Assembly: GCA_947304475.1 (NCBI GenBank)
Contig: CAMZBE010000042.1
Coordinates: forward strand, 1 to 8,686
DNA: 8,686 bases
Source: an uncultured Clostridia bacterium
Lineage (GTDB): Bacteria; Bacillota; Clostridia; Oscillospirales; CAG-272
Direction: 5' to 3'
Below the pieces are notes generated by a model that did not search any database, was not told where the DNA came from, and worked only from the letters and a program-made list of their open reading frames with translations. The translations under genes and the position numbers were made by a program. Of the stretch, positions 1 to 5,568 are shown piece by piece. Within the stretch, counting starts at the first letter, position 1; the number at the start of each line of letters is the position of its first letter.

Positions 1-4
1 GCGG

Positions 5-40
5 TTTTTTTGCTGTTTTTTGCGGTTTTTGCGCGGTTTT
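5..40. other. Four T-tracts phased at about the DNA helical repeat, 3' of the operon
   Basis: Just beyond the stop codon of the last operon gene, the plus strand carries T-tracts at 5-11, 16-21, 26-30 and 37-40, with centres about 10.5, 9.5 and 10.5 bp apart and GC-rich spacers of the GCGG/GCTG type. A-tracts in phase with the helix are known to bend DNA, so intrinsic curvature is a fair inference. In the operon's own direction the tracts are A-runs, so this is not a terminator for it. No terminator is visible before the window edge, so the transcript's end lies outside. Confidence 0.5.
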
Positions 41-1484
41 ATTCGGTCGCCATGCCCGCCGCAAGGCGGACGCAGCGGTAGCCGCCGTCGTAGTAACCCT
101 GCCTCTTCAACTCCGTGATCCGGTCGCAGAAATGCGGCAGGATCTCGCGGTCGGAAAGCAGGCGGTCGAGCGCCCGGCGAAGATCGGGAAGGTCGGCGTA
201 CTCGCCGGTGGCGTCCCCGAACTCTCTGCCGTGGATCGCGCCGTAAACCTCGTGTCCCCCGATATGCTTCATAAAGAGTTTCGGGATCGGGTAATACGCG
301 AGTTCGCTCGGCTTGGTGATGAGGAGATCCGCCGTCGGCATCAGCAGATTGGTCGCGTAGACCGCCGCGAAGATATCGTCGTCGCAGATCATCGTGACGC
401 CCCGGGCTTCGCCCTCCCTGATCCCGGCGACGTACTCTTTCAGCCCTTCAAAGTCGTTTCGGAAGCAGCGCAGGTCCCCGATCACGCCGATCCTGCCTTT
501 CAGCCGCTCGTACACCCCGGCGTGGTCGCCCGCGTTGATGAACAGCGCCGCCTCGCCGCGCTCGACGTAGGGCGTCAGGTGTTCGATCATGCCGAGGAAC
601 AGATCACCTCCGGCTCCGGCGCCCCCGACGTTGAGTAGGATCCGGACCGGTCCGCCCGACGCGACGCGCTCCCGCCGAAGACGGTTATCCTCTTCGAGAT
701 TGACCAGCAATTCGTGGTCGACGTAGCAGCCGACCATCTTCAGGTCGCTCTCCGGGATCCCTTTCAGGGGGGTTTTGGCAAATCCCTCGAGGGTTTTGTA
801 CCCGAGATAGGCAAACGGCGTCTGAACGGTATGGATCGCACCCTCGGAAAGATGGAGCCCCATCGGCCAGTTGTCGGGGATCGCGTTGACCACGTGCGTC
901 ATGCCGGCGTGGATCGCCGCCTGACTCGGCCAGACGTGCGTCGCGATAAAGGGAACGTCCTTGTCGACGTGCGAGAAGAGCGGAACCAGCAGTTCGCTGT
1001 TCTTCTGATCCTTGGCGTTATAGGTGATCTTCTTGAACCCCTCGGAGTTGAGCGGCTCCCAGATCAGGCGATTGAACAGGCGCGACTTCTGCGAGATGCG
1101 CGAGGCGAGCGAATACAAATCGTTCTGCTCGCGGATCATCTTCGATCCAGTCGAATCGAACGACGCGAGGTCGAGCCAGTACGGATCAAACCCCAGCGCG
1201 CGGGCGCAGGACGCCATCGCGATCGAGATGCGGTAATGCCCGAAGCCCATGCGAATATTTCCGACGATCAGGGGATTTCCCTCCATCGTTTCCCGTCCGT
1301 CGCCGAGCACGATTTTGCGCGCGCCGAGATGTTCGAGACGCCCGATCGGCGGGAACGAGAGCGGGTAGTCGGCGGCGGTATCGTCACCGTATTTTTTCAA
1401 GTATTTCGCTTTGGACTTTTCGGCTTTCCTCACGGTTTTCCGATCGATCGGATTGCCGAAGACGGTTTGAGTTCTGTCGGTCAT
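39..1484 (-). CDS. Unknown protein resembling a GT-B glycosyltransferase (MurG/MGDG-synthase-like)
   Basis: A 481-residue protein that I do not recognise as a characterised family. Visible features are a glycine-rich loop, GNIRMGFGHYR (residues 76-86), followed by a helix with small residues, as in the first nucleotide-binding loop of MurG and monogalactosyldiacylglycerol synthases; a second strand-loop start, ILLNVGGAGAGG (282-293), placed like the beginning of a C-terminal Rossmann-like domain; and a conserved-looking stretch, ADLLITKPSELAYYPIPK (385-402), where GT-B enzymes bind the donor sugar. No signal peptide or membrane helix is seen, so it should be cytoplasmic or peripheral. The start ATG overlaps the alpha-galactosidase stop as ATGA and follows AAGGGGAG five bases upstream, so translation is coupled. 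Co-translation with a hydrolase suggests a role on the same glycan: a transferase, a phosphorylase-like enzyme, or a binding protein. That is inference; the GT-B link is by eye only. Confidence 0.85.
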   Translation of the reverse strand: MTDRTQTVFGNPIDRKTVRKAEKSKAKYLKKYGDDTAADYPLSFPPIGRLEHLGARKIVLGDGRETMEGNPLIVGNIRMGFGHYRISIAMASCARALGFDPYWLDLASFDSTGSKMIREQNDLYSLASRISQKSRLFNRLIWEPLNSEGFKKITYNAKDQKNSELLVPLFSHVDKDVPFIATHVWPSQAAIHAGMTHVVNAIPDNWPMGLHLSEGAIHTVQTPFAYLGYKTLEGFAKTPLKGIPESDLKMVGCYVDHELLVNLEEDNRLRRERVASGGPVRILLNVGGAGAGGDLFLGMIEHLTPYVERGEAALFINAGDHAGVYERLKGRIGVIGDLRCFRNDFEGLKEYVAGIREGEARGVTMICDDDIFAAVYATNLLMPTADLLITKPSELAYYPIPKLFMKHIGGHEVYGAIHGREFGDATGEYADLPDLRRALDRLLSDREILPHFCDRITELKRQGYYDGGYRCVRLAAGMATE

Positions 1485-3118
1485 GCCAACTCCCCTTTTC
1501 TCGTATTGTAAACAATCGAATTGTCCCGTCCGGAACGGACGTAGGTAATCCTGATCACGTCACCCTCGCGGCGATAGTCCTTGACGGCGGCGGAGCGGAA
1601 AAGCGTCAGCGCGTGCGCGAGCAGATCGCGTTTTTCGTCGTCGTAGTCCGCGATATTGTCGCTCGTCATCAACAGCCGACCGAACAGGGCGTTCAACGTC
1701 AGGAGCGCCGTTCTCCGCTCGAACGAGAGCGACAGGTTCTCGTCACGCAGAAGAAAGACGTCGGGATCGCACCCGAAGAGTACGCCGTCGAAGAGAGAGC
1801 GGTAGACGGTATTCTGCAGCGTCACTTTGGTCGAAACGCGCTCGCGGTGCATGAAGCGCATATACCACGCATCGTCGAACTTGAGCGAGACGTCGGGACC
1901 GATCCGCATATAGTCGAACTTGCCCGCGGCGGGGAAAAGCGGCGCGCCGCACCCGAGGATCAGTTTGTCCCCGAGACACTCGCGCAAGAACGCGAAGGCG
2001 TCGGATGCGACCTGCGCCCGCGTGCGCCCGGGATAGGTCGGCAGGCACGCGGCGTAAAGAAAGTCGAGTTTGAAGAAATCGAACCCGGTCTCCGCGTAGT
2101 GTGCAAGGCACCGGCGGATATAGTCTCTTGCCTCCCGGTTGTCGAGATCGAGAGCGTAGAAACCGCTCCAGTTTGAGCCGCAGCAGACCGGCTTGCCGTC
2201 CTCGCCGCACCGGAAAAGATCGGGGCGCTCGGTAAACAGACGGCTCTTTTTCTCGGCGACGAACGGCGCGAGCCAGATCCCGGCGCGGATGCCGCGATCG
2301 TGCGCCCGCTCGACAAAGGGGGAAAGCCCGTGCGGGAATTTGACCGGATCGACGTCCAGCCAGTCGCCGACGAAGGTCTCGTAGCCGTCGTCGATCTGGA
2401 AGAGATCAAACCGCTCGTCGAGCGCGTCGAGATCCCGCGACAGGATCGCCTCGTCAACGTTCTGATAATAGTTGTACCACGACGTATAGCCGAGCAGTTT
2501 TTCGGGGTTCTTTCGGGGAAACGCCTCGCGAAACGCCGAAACCCCCTCGGAAAACGTGTTTGCGGTGAGGTAGTCGCAGACGGTGAAGGTCTCGCCCGCC
2601 GCGACGGTCACGCCCTCGACGTCGCTCGTAATACTCACTTTTCCGCTCGTGCGGTCAACTGTGAACAGAAGGAAGGCGCGCTCGCCGTTCAGATTGGCAA
2701 AGAAGCACTCGCGCTCCCCGCGGCGGTAGAACAGGTCGTAGCCGTGCAGGACGTTTTTGTCGTAGCGGAAGAAGGTCGCGTCGCCGTAGCGGTCGAACGC
2801 GAAGCGTGCGTTCAGGAAGCGCGGAAGCCGCGTGACGTCCCGTTCGCTCTCCGAAAGATACGTTTCTTTCGTGTCGGTCCAGGACTGGTATCCGTTCAGA
2901 AAGAACAGGTCGGAAAGTCCCTCGCCCGTCCCGGCGGGAAGATCGTGTTCGGTCTCGCGGTAGGATCTCAGCGTCAGGTCGCGCTTCGCGCGCAGAACGA
3001 CGGTGCGCCGTCCCAGAACGTCCGAAATCAGAAGCGAAAGGTCGTCGTTTTCACAGGTACAGGAGAGCGTCCGATCCTCTCCCGCCGTGCGGTAGAACAG
3101 GTCGAAGACGCATCTCAT
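1481..3118 (-). CDS. Alpha-galactosidase, glycoside hydrolase family 36 type
   Basis: A 545-residue hydrolase expected to remove terminal alpha-linked galactose from substrates such as melibiose or raffinose-type sugars; the exact substrate cannot be read. The N-terminal ~200 residues form the beta-sandwich-type domain (FFLNGYQSW at 72-80). A (beta/alpha)8 barrel follows, with LLGYTSWYNYY (208-218), FDLFQIDDGYE (237-247) and GIWLAPF (280-286). FFKLDF (348-353) carries the likely nucleophile D352, and YMRIGPDVS (403-411) the likely acid/base D409. No signal peptide is present, so it acts in the cytoplasm on imported sugar. The open frame extends 16 codons upstream, but the start at 3118 is preferred: it sits one base after the transporter stop (TGATATG), has a well-placed G-rich ribosome site, and the upstream 16 residues are basic and overlap the transporter tail. 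Immediate coupling to the symporter supports a shared uptake-and-hydrolysis role. Confidence 0.93.
   Translation of the reverse strand: MRCVFDLFYRTAGEDRTLSCTCENDDLSLLISDVLGRRTVVLRAKRDLTLRSYRETEHDLPAGTGEGLSDLFFLNGYQSWTDTKETYLSESERDVTRLPRFLNARFAFDRYGDATFFRYDKNVLHGYDLFYRRGERECFFANLNGERAFLLFTVDRTSGKVSITSDVEGVTVAAGETFTVCDYLTANTFSEGVSAFREAFPRKNPEKLLGYTSWYNYYQNVDEAILSRDLDALDERFDLFQIDDGYETFVGDWLDVDPVKFPHGLSPFVERAHDRGIRAGIWLAPFVAEKKSRLFTERPDLFRCGEDGKPVCCGSNWSGFYALDLDNREARDYIRRCLAHYAETGFDFFKLDFLYAACLPTYPGRTRAQVASDAFAFLRECLGDKLILGCGAPLFPAAGKFDYMRIGPDVSLKFDDAWYMRFMHRERVSTKVTLQNTVYRSLFDGVLFGCDPDVFLLRDENLSLSFERRTALLTLNALFGRLLMTSDNIADYDDEKRDLLAHALTLFRSAAVKDYRREGDVIRITYVRSGRDNSIVYNTRKGELA
1490..1496 (-). promoter_or_regulatory. 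Ribosome binding site of the glycosyltransferase-like gene
   Basis: On the minus strand AGGGGAG ends five bases before the ATG at 1484-1482. It lies inside the last codons of the alpha-galactosidase gene and supports the ATGA-overlap start. Confidence 0.7.
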
Positions 3119-3119
3119 A

Positions 3120-4571
3120 TCAGTTTTCCCCCGTTTGGTCGTTTTCGGCGGGCGTGTCGACGGCAACCTGCGCGTCGGGCACTCCGTCCTTCTTTTCCGT
3201 GATGGTGCGCATGATCTTCTTTTCGTTATAGAAGGTCAGGAGCAGCGCGCCGAGCAGGCAGAAGGCGATCGCGACGATCGCGACCAACCGCAGCCCGAGG
3301 GGCGAGGCGGTGATGTCGTTGGCGTCGACGTTCTGGGTGGTCCCGATGATCGCGAGCGAGGTGAAGACCAGCATCGCGATCGACTGTCCCCACTTCATAG
3401 CGAAGGTGCGCGCGGCGAAGAACATTCCCTCTTTATTCTCGCCGGTCTCGCGCCCGTCGGCTTCGGCGACGTCGGCGACGATCGCCTGCGGAATGATGCC
3501 GAGCAGCGCCATCGGGAAGGCGGCGATCACGCAGATCGCCACGCCGAAGACCGCGCCGGGCAGGATATTCACGTTGATCAGCGCCGTGATCAGGTACGCT
3601 AGCGCCAGACCGAGGAAGCCGCAGACCGTCAGTTTTTTCTTGCCGAATTTGCGCGTCAGCCCCGAAACCATCGGGTAGAAGGCGGCGGAGAGCACGGTCA
3701 TTCCGCCCATAAAGTACATCGTCATCGAAATATCGAGTTTCATCGAGGTCTGCACGAAGAAGGGCAGCCCCGTCTGGAAGAGCGTCAGCCCGATCCAGTA
3801 CATGATGTCCGATCCGACGAAGACGCGGAACTCGCGGTTTTTGAAGGTACTGCCGAGGGCGCGGAACATATTGACGCCCGAGGGCTTGGTCTCGACGAAA
3901 TCACGCTCGCGGAGAAGGAAGGTCGGGAGCAGCATACAGACGCACGCGATCACGGCGAGCACGATGAAGCAGATCCGATAACTCATATTGAAACTGAACG
4001 AACCCTGCAGGATCCCGGCGAACACCATCGGCGAATAGGCGAGCAGCGTGCCGGCGAAGAAGGTCAGCGAGATGGCGGTCGAAATGAACATCCGGTCGTC
4101 CTGCGTCTTGCCGAACTCGGAGATCAGGGCGTTATACGGCGTGCAGTACATGGTCATGAACAGGTAGAACAGAATGATGAACACCGACACCCAGACCACG
4201 TTCGCCGTGCTGGTATGGTTGACCGGCGCCCAGAAGAGCAGCACCGTCACGACCGAGAGCGGGATCGCCGCGATCTGCATGAAGGGCATACGGCGTCCTC
4301 GTTTGCTCTTGCAGCGGTCGCTCAGGTTGGCGATCAGGGGATCGGTCACGGCGTCGAAGATGCGGCTCGCCGCGGTGATCAAACCCAAAATGGTCAGCAC
4401 CCCGAAAATGATCAGACCGGGTTTGATGAATTTTGTTGCGCCGAGATCGAGGTTCTCCTGACTCGGGAGATAGAAGGTCACGAGCATCGCGTTGATGATC
4501 CCGCTCAGCGTGGACCACCCGAGTTGCCCCACGGCAAAGATGATCATCTGCTTTTTGGTCAGTCGTTTCAT
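3120..4571 (-). CDS. GPH-family (MelB-like) glycoside:cation symporter
   Basis: A 483-residue, roughly 12-helix inner-membrane transporter of the major facilitator fold, glycoside-pentoside-hexuronide:cation subfamily, which couples sugar entry to Na+ or H+. The family signature after the second helix is clear: SRIFDAVTDPLIANLSD (69-85) followed by the basic loop KSKRGRRMPF (88-97). Next come YCTPYNALISEF (142-153) and, before helix 11, the polar segment ADVAEADGRETGENKEGMFF (366-385), matching the MelB cytoplasmic loop between the domains. The last ~30 residues are hydrophilic and probably cytoplasmic. The downstream alpha-galactosidase, one base away, points to an alpha-galactoside as cargo, though specificity cannot be read from sequence. 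The ATG at 4571 is the only in-frame start compatible with homology. Its strong Shine-Dalgarno is unusually far off, with a hairpin in between. Confidence 0.93.
   Translation of the reverse strand: MKRLTKKQMIIFAVGQLGWSTLSGIINAMLVTFYLPSQENLDLGATKFIKPGLIIFGVLTILGLITAASRIFDAVTDPLIANLSDRCKSKRGRRMPFMQIAAIPLSVVTVLLFWAPVNHTSTANVVWVSVFIILFYLFMTMYCTPYNALISEFGKTQDDRMFISTAISLTFFAGTLLAYSPMVFAGILQGSFSFNMSYRICFIVLAVIACVCMLLPTFLLRERDFVETKPSGVNMFRALGSTFKNREFRVFVGSDIMYWIGLTLFQTGLPFFVQTSMKLDISMTMYFMGGMTVLSAAFYPMVSGLTRKFGKKKLTVCGFLGLALAYLITALINVNILPGAVFGVAICVIAAFPMALLGIIPQAIVADVAEADGRETGENKEGMFFAARTFAMKWGQSIAMLVFTSLAIIGTTQNVDANDITASPLGLRLVAIVAIAFCLLGALLLTFYNEKKIMRTITEKKDGVPDAQVAVDTPAENDQTGEN
3128..3132 (-). promoter_or_regulatory. 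G-run ribosome binding site that decides the alpha-galactosidase start
   Basis: On the minus strand GGGGG stands nine bases before the ATG at 3118-3116, inside the last transporter codons. The 10-mer GGGGGAAAAC and its nine-base spacing are identical to those before the TetR gene, which supports this start over the longer frame. Confidence 0.65.
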
Positions 4572-4580
4572 GATGCCACC

Positions 4581-4609
4581 GAAAAGATCCGGTTCGATCC
4601 GGTCTTTTC
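4581..4609 (-). promoter_or_regulatory. Hairpin between Shine-Dalgarno and start codon of the symporter gene
   Basis: GAAAAGATCCGG (4581-4592) pairs with CCGGTCTTTTC (4599-4609): 11 base pairs, one bulged T at 4588, and a 6-base loop. In the mRNA it lies exactly between AAAGGAG and the ATG. Folding it out reduces the AGGAG-to-ATG distance from 39 to 10 bases, a standard spacing. It may be a structure that sets or regulates translation; a protein-binding operator is the alternative. Confidence 0.6.
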
Positions 4610-4610
4610 T

Positions 4611-4617
4611 CTCCTTT
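4611..4617 (-). promoter_or_regulatory. Strong but distant Shine-Dalgarno of the symporter gene
   Basis: Minus-strand AAAGGAG is the best ribosome site in the tetR-symporter gap, yet it lies 39 bases from the ATG. No ATG, GTG or TTG in the transporter frame lies nearer. The only closer candidate is a weak GGTGG just before the ATG. Confidence 0.5.
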
Positions 4618-4632
4618 CAAATGAATGGGACG

Positions 4633-4648
4633 CGCCCGCACGCGGGCG
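4633..4648 (-). promoter_or_regulatory. GC-rich hairpin after the TetR gene
   Basis: CGCCCGC (4633-4639) and GCGGGCG (4642-4648) are perfect inverted repeats, realistically a 6-bp stem with a 4-base loop, 11 bases past the TetR stop. Only CGTCCCATTCATTT follows in the mRNA, so this is at best a weak terminator. It could lower read-through or protect an RNA end between the regulator and the structural genes. Confidence 0.45.
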
Positions 4649-4659
4649 GAAGACCAAAC

Positions 4660-5271
4660 TCAGTTTTTCGCCCGAAGCGAATAAAGGAACGTCTCGTTCA
4701 GCGTCCGGATCTCGCCGATCTGGTCGGTCAGTTGATCCTGCCGGACGATCCCGCCCTCGACCGCGAGTTTCTTCGCAAGCGACAGGACGGCGTGGGTGGT
4801 CGTGTAGTAGAAAAGTTCGGGGTTCTGGATCTTGCGGACGCTCCCGTCTTCCACCCCCTCGCGGTAGGCGGCAAGATAGAAGTCGCGGAACACGTCGAGA
4901 TTGTCGGAATACTCGTCCAGTCCCTTCACCCGCTGCTCGACGCAGTAGGCGTCGAACTCGTAAAGGAAGCGGTAGAGTTCGGGACGGAACGCGAACAGAT
5001 CGACGTAGGACGCGTAGAATTTGACAAGTTTGGTGTAGCCGTCGACCGGCTTGCTCTCACGCAGAAAATACTGCGAGACCTCGCCCTGCAGTTTCAGGGC
5101 GCACGCGACGATCAGCGAGGTTTTGGTCGAGAAGTAGCGGTAGACCGTCGCTTCTCCGACGCCGGCTTCCTGCGCGACGTCGCGCACCGTCACGCGTGAC
5201 AGCGGACGGGACAGGACCAAGTTGGTCGCCGTGTCGACCACGTAATTTCGTTTGGCATCCATCACAGACAT
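4660..5271 (-). CDS. TetR/AcrR-family transcriptional repressor
   Basis: A 203-residue regulator of usual TetR-family length. The N-terminal DNA-binding domain shows the family helix-turn-helix: VTVRDVAQEAGVGEATVYRY at 27-46, then FSTKTSLI. The C-terminal ~140 residues, rich in aromatic residues (LYRFLYEFDAYC at 99-110), are the divergent ligand-binding and dimerisation part; the ligand cannot be predicted. The open frame runs upstream to 5901, but the start at 5271 is preferred: it follows GGGGG by nine bases and gives normal family length, and the upstream part overlaps a promoter and reads as non-homologous. A second ATG at 5262 is possible. It is the first gene of the operon behind a promoter overlapped by a palindrome, so autorepression with co-control of the sugar genes is the natural inference. 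Confidence 0.92.
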   Translation of the reverse strand: MSVMDAKRNYVVDTATNLVLSRPLSRVTVRDVAQEAGVGEATVYRYFSTKTSLIVACALKLQGEVSQYFLRESKPVDGYTKLVKFYASYVDLFAFRPELYRFLYEFDAYCVEQRVKGLDEYSDNLDVFRDFYLAAYREGVEDGSVRKIQNPELFYYTTTHAVLSLAKKLAVEGGIVRQDQLTDQIGEIRTLNETFLYSLRAKN

Positions 5272-5280
5272 TTTTGTTTT

Positions 5281-5285
5281 CCCCC
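5281..5285 (-). promoter_or_regulatory. G-run ribosome binding site of the TetR gene
   Basis: Minus-strand GGGGG lies nine bases before the ATG at 5271, with AAAACAAAA between. The same 10-mer at the same spacing precedes the alpha-galactosidase gene. Confidence 0.65.
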
Positions 5286-5302
5286 ATTTCGGTTTTTTTG
5301 TT

Positions 5303-5340
5303 TCCGGAGCAAACGCAGAGGTCCGCGTCTTTGCACCGGA
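5303..5340 (-). promoter_or_regulatory. Leader hairpin in the 5' untranslated region of the operon
   Basis: TCCGGAGCAAACGC (5303-5316) pairs with GCGTCTTTGCACCGGA (5325-5340): 13 base pairs in three blocks, with one A-A mismatch, a 2-base bulge and an 8-base loop. In the mRNA it is followed by A-runs rather than U-runs, so it is not an intrinsic terminator. It may stabilise the transcript or control access to the TetR ribosome site about 18 bases downstream. No known riboswitch is recognised. Confidence 0.5.
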
Positions 5341-5375
5341 GTATTGGTATCTTTTTTGTACTTCTCCTATCGTTT

Positions 5376-5392
5376 TGATAGACTGTCTATCA
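5376..5392. promoter_or_regulatory. 17-bp perfect palindromic operator, probable TetR-family site
   Basis: TGATAGAC-T-GTCTATCA is a perfect inverted repeat with a single central base. It begins two bases downstream of the -10 element on the minus strand and so covers the expected transcription start. Its form and position are typical of TetR-family operators, and the first gene of the transcript is a TetR-family member. A further half-site, CTATC (5367-5371), stands beside it and pairs with GATAG at 5377-5381. Confidence 0.85.
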
Positions 5393-5394
5393 TT

Positions 5395-5423
5395 ATTATA
5401 GCAACACTCCGCCCGTCTGTCAA
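5395..5423 (-). promoter_or_regulatory. Consensus sigma-A promoter of the tetR-symporter-galactosidase operon
   Basis: On the minus strand TTGACA (5423-5418), exactly 17 bases, then TATAAT (5400-5395): a full match to the housekeeping consensus with ideal spacing. It would give a leader of about 115 bases before the TetR gene. A promoter this strong makes sense only if repressed, which fits the overlapping operator. Confidence 0.9.
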
Positions 5424-5498
5424 GGGGGTACGGAGAAGTTTTTTTGCGCTTCAGGGGGCGAACGGGGATACGCGCGCCCTGTTTTTTCGCGGAAAGGA

Positions 5499-5527
5499 TT
5501 GAAAAATCCCCGCCTTTCGCGTATAAT
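5499..5527 (+). promoter_or_regulatory. Sigma-A promoter of the CPBP protease gene
   Basis: TTGAAA (5499-5504), 17 bases, TATAAT (5522-5527). The expected start near 5534 leaves a leader of about 35 bases. It diverges from the operon promoter with about 75 bases between the two -35 boxes. The palindromic operator is more than 100 bases from it, so shared control is not evident. Confidence 0.85.
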
Positions 5528-5555
5528 GGAAAGGAAAAATCCGCAATTCGTTTAT

Positions 5556-5560
5556 GAGGT
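5556..5560 (+). promoter_or_regulatory. Ribosome binding site of the CPBP protease gene
   Basis: GAGGT, with its GAGG core nine bases before the ATG at 5569. It supports that start, as does the basic residue cluster preceding the first membrane helix. Confidence 0.7.
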
Positions 5561-5568
5561 CGAAGTAG

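Noticed and set aside
1..40. Intrinsic terminator for the operon in the T-rich left end
   Set aside because: In the operon's direction the runs are A, not U, and no stem-loop precedes them.
3119..3166. Longer alpha-galactosidase start giving 561 residues
   Set aside because: The 16 extra residues are basic and low in similarity to the family, overlap the transporter's end by 47 bases, and lack a better ribosome site. The start at 3118 has GGGGG nine bases upstream and sits one base after the preceding stop.
2300..3202. Long plus-strand open frames opposite the operon (also 132-638, 714-1511, 1613-2176, 4215-5024)
   Set aside because: They are antisense to clear genes, have arginine- and charge-rich shadow-like composition and no ribosome sites or domains; they are typical of GC-rich DNA.
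4581..4609. Second TetR operator before the symporter gene
   Set aside because: Its sequence (GATCCGG-based) shares nothing with the TGATAGAC palindrome, and no promoter elements lie beside it; an RNA hairpin explains it better.
5269..5337. Possible short leader peptide from a GTG in the operon leader, overlapping the TetR start
   Set aside because: No Shine-Dalgarno precedes it, the GTG lies within the leader hairpin arm, and the peptide has no codon-run typical of attenuators.
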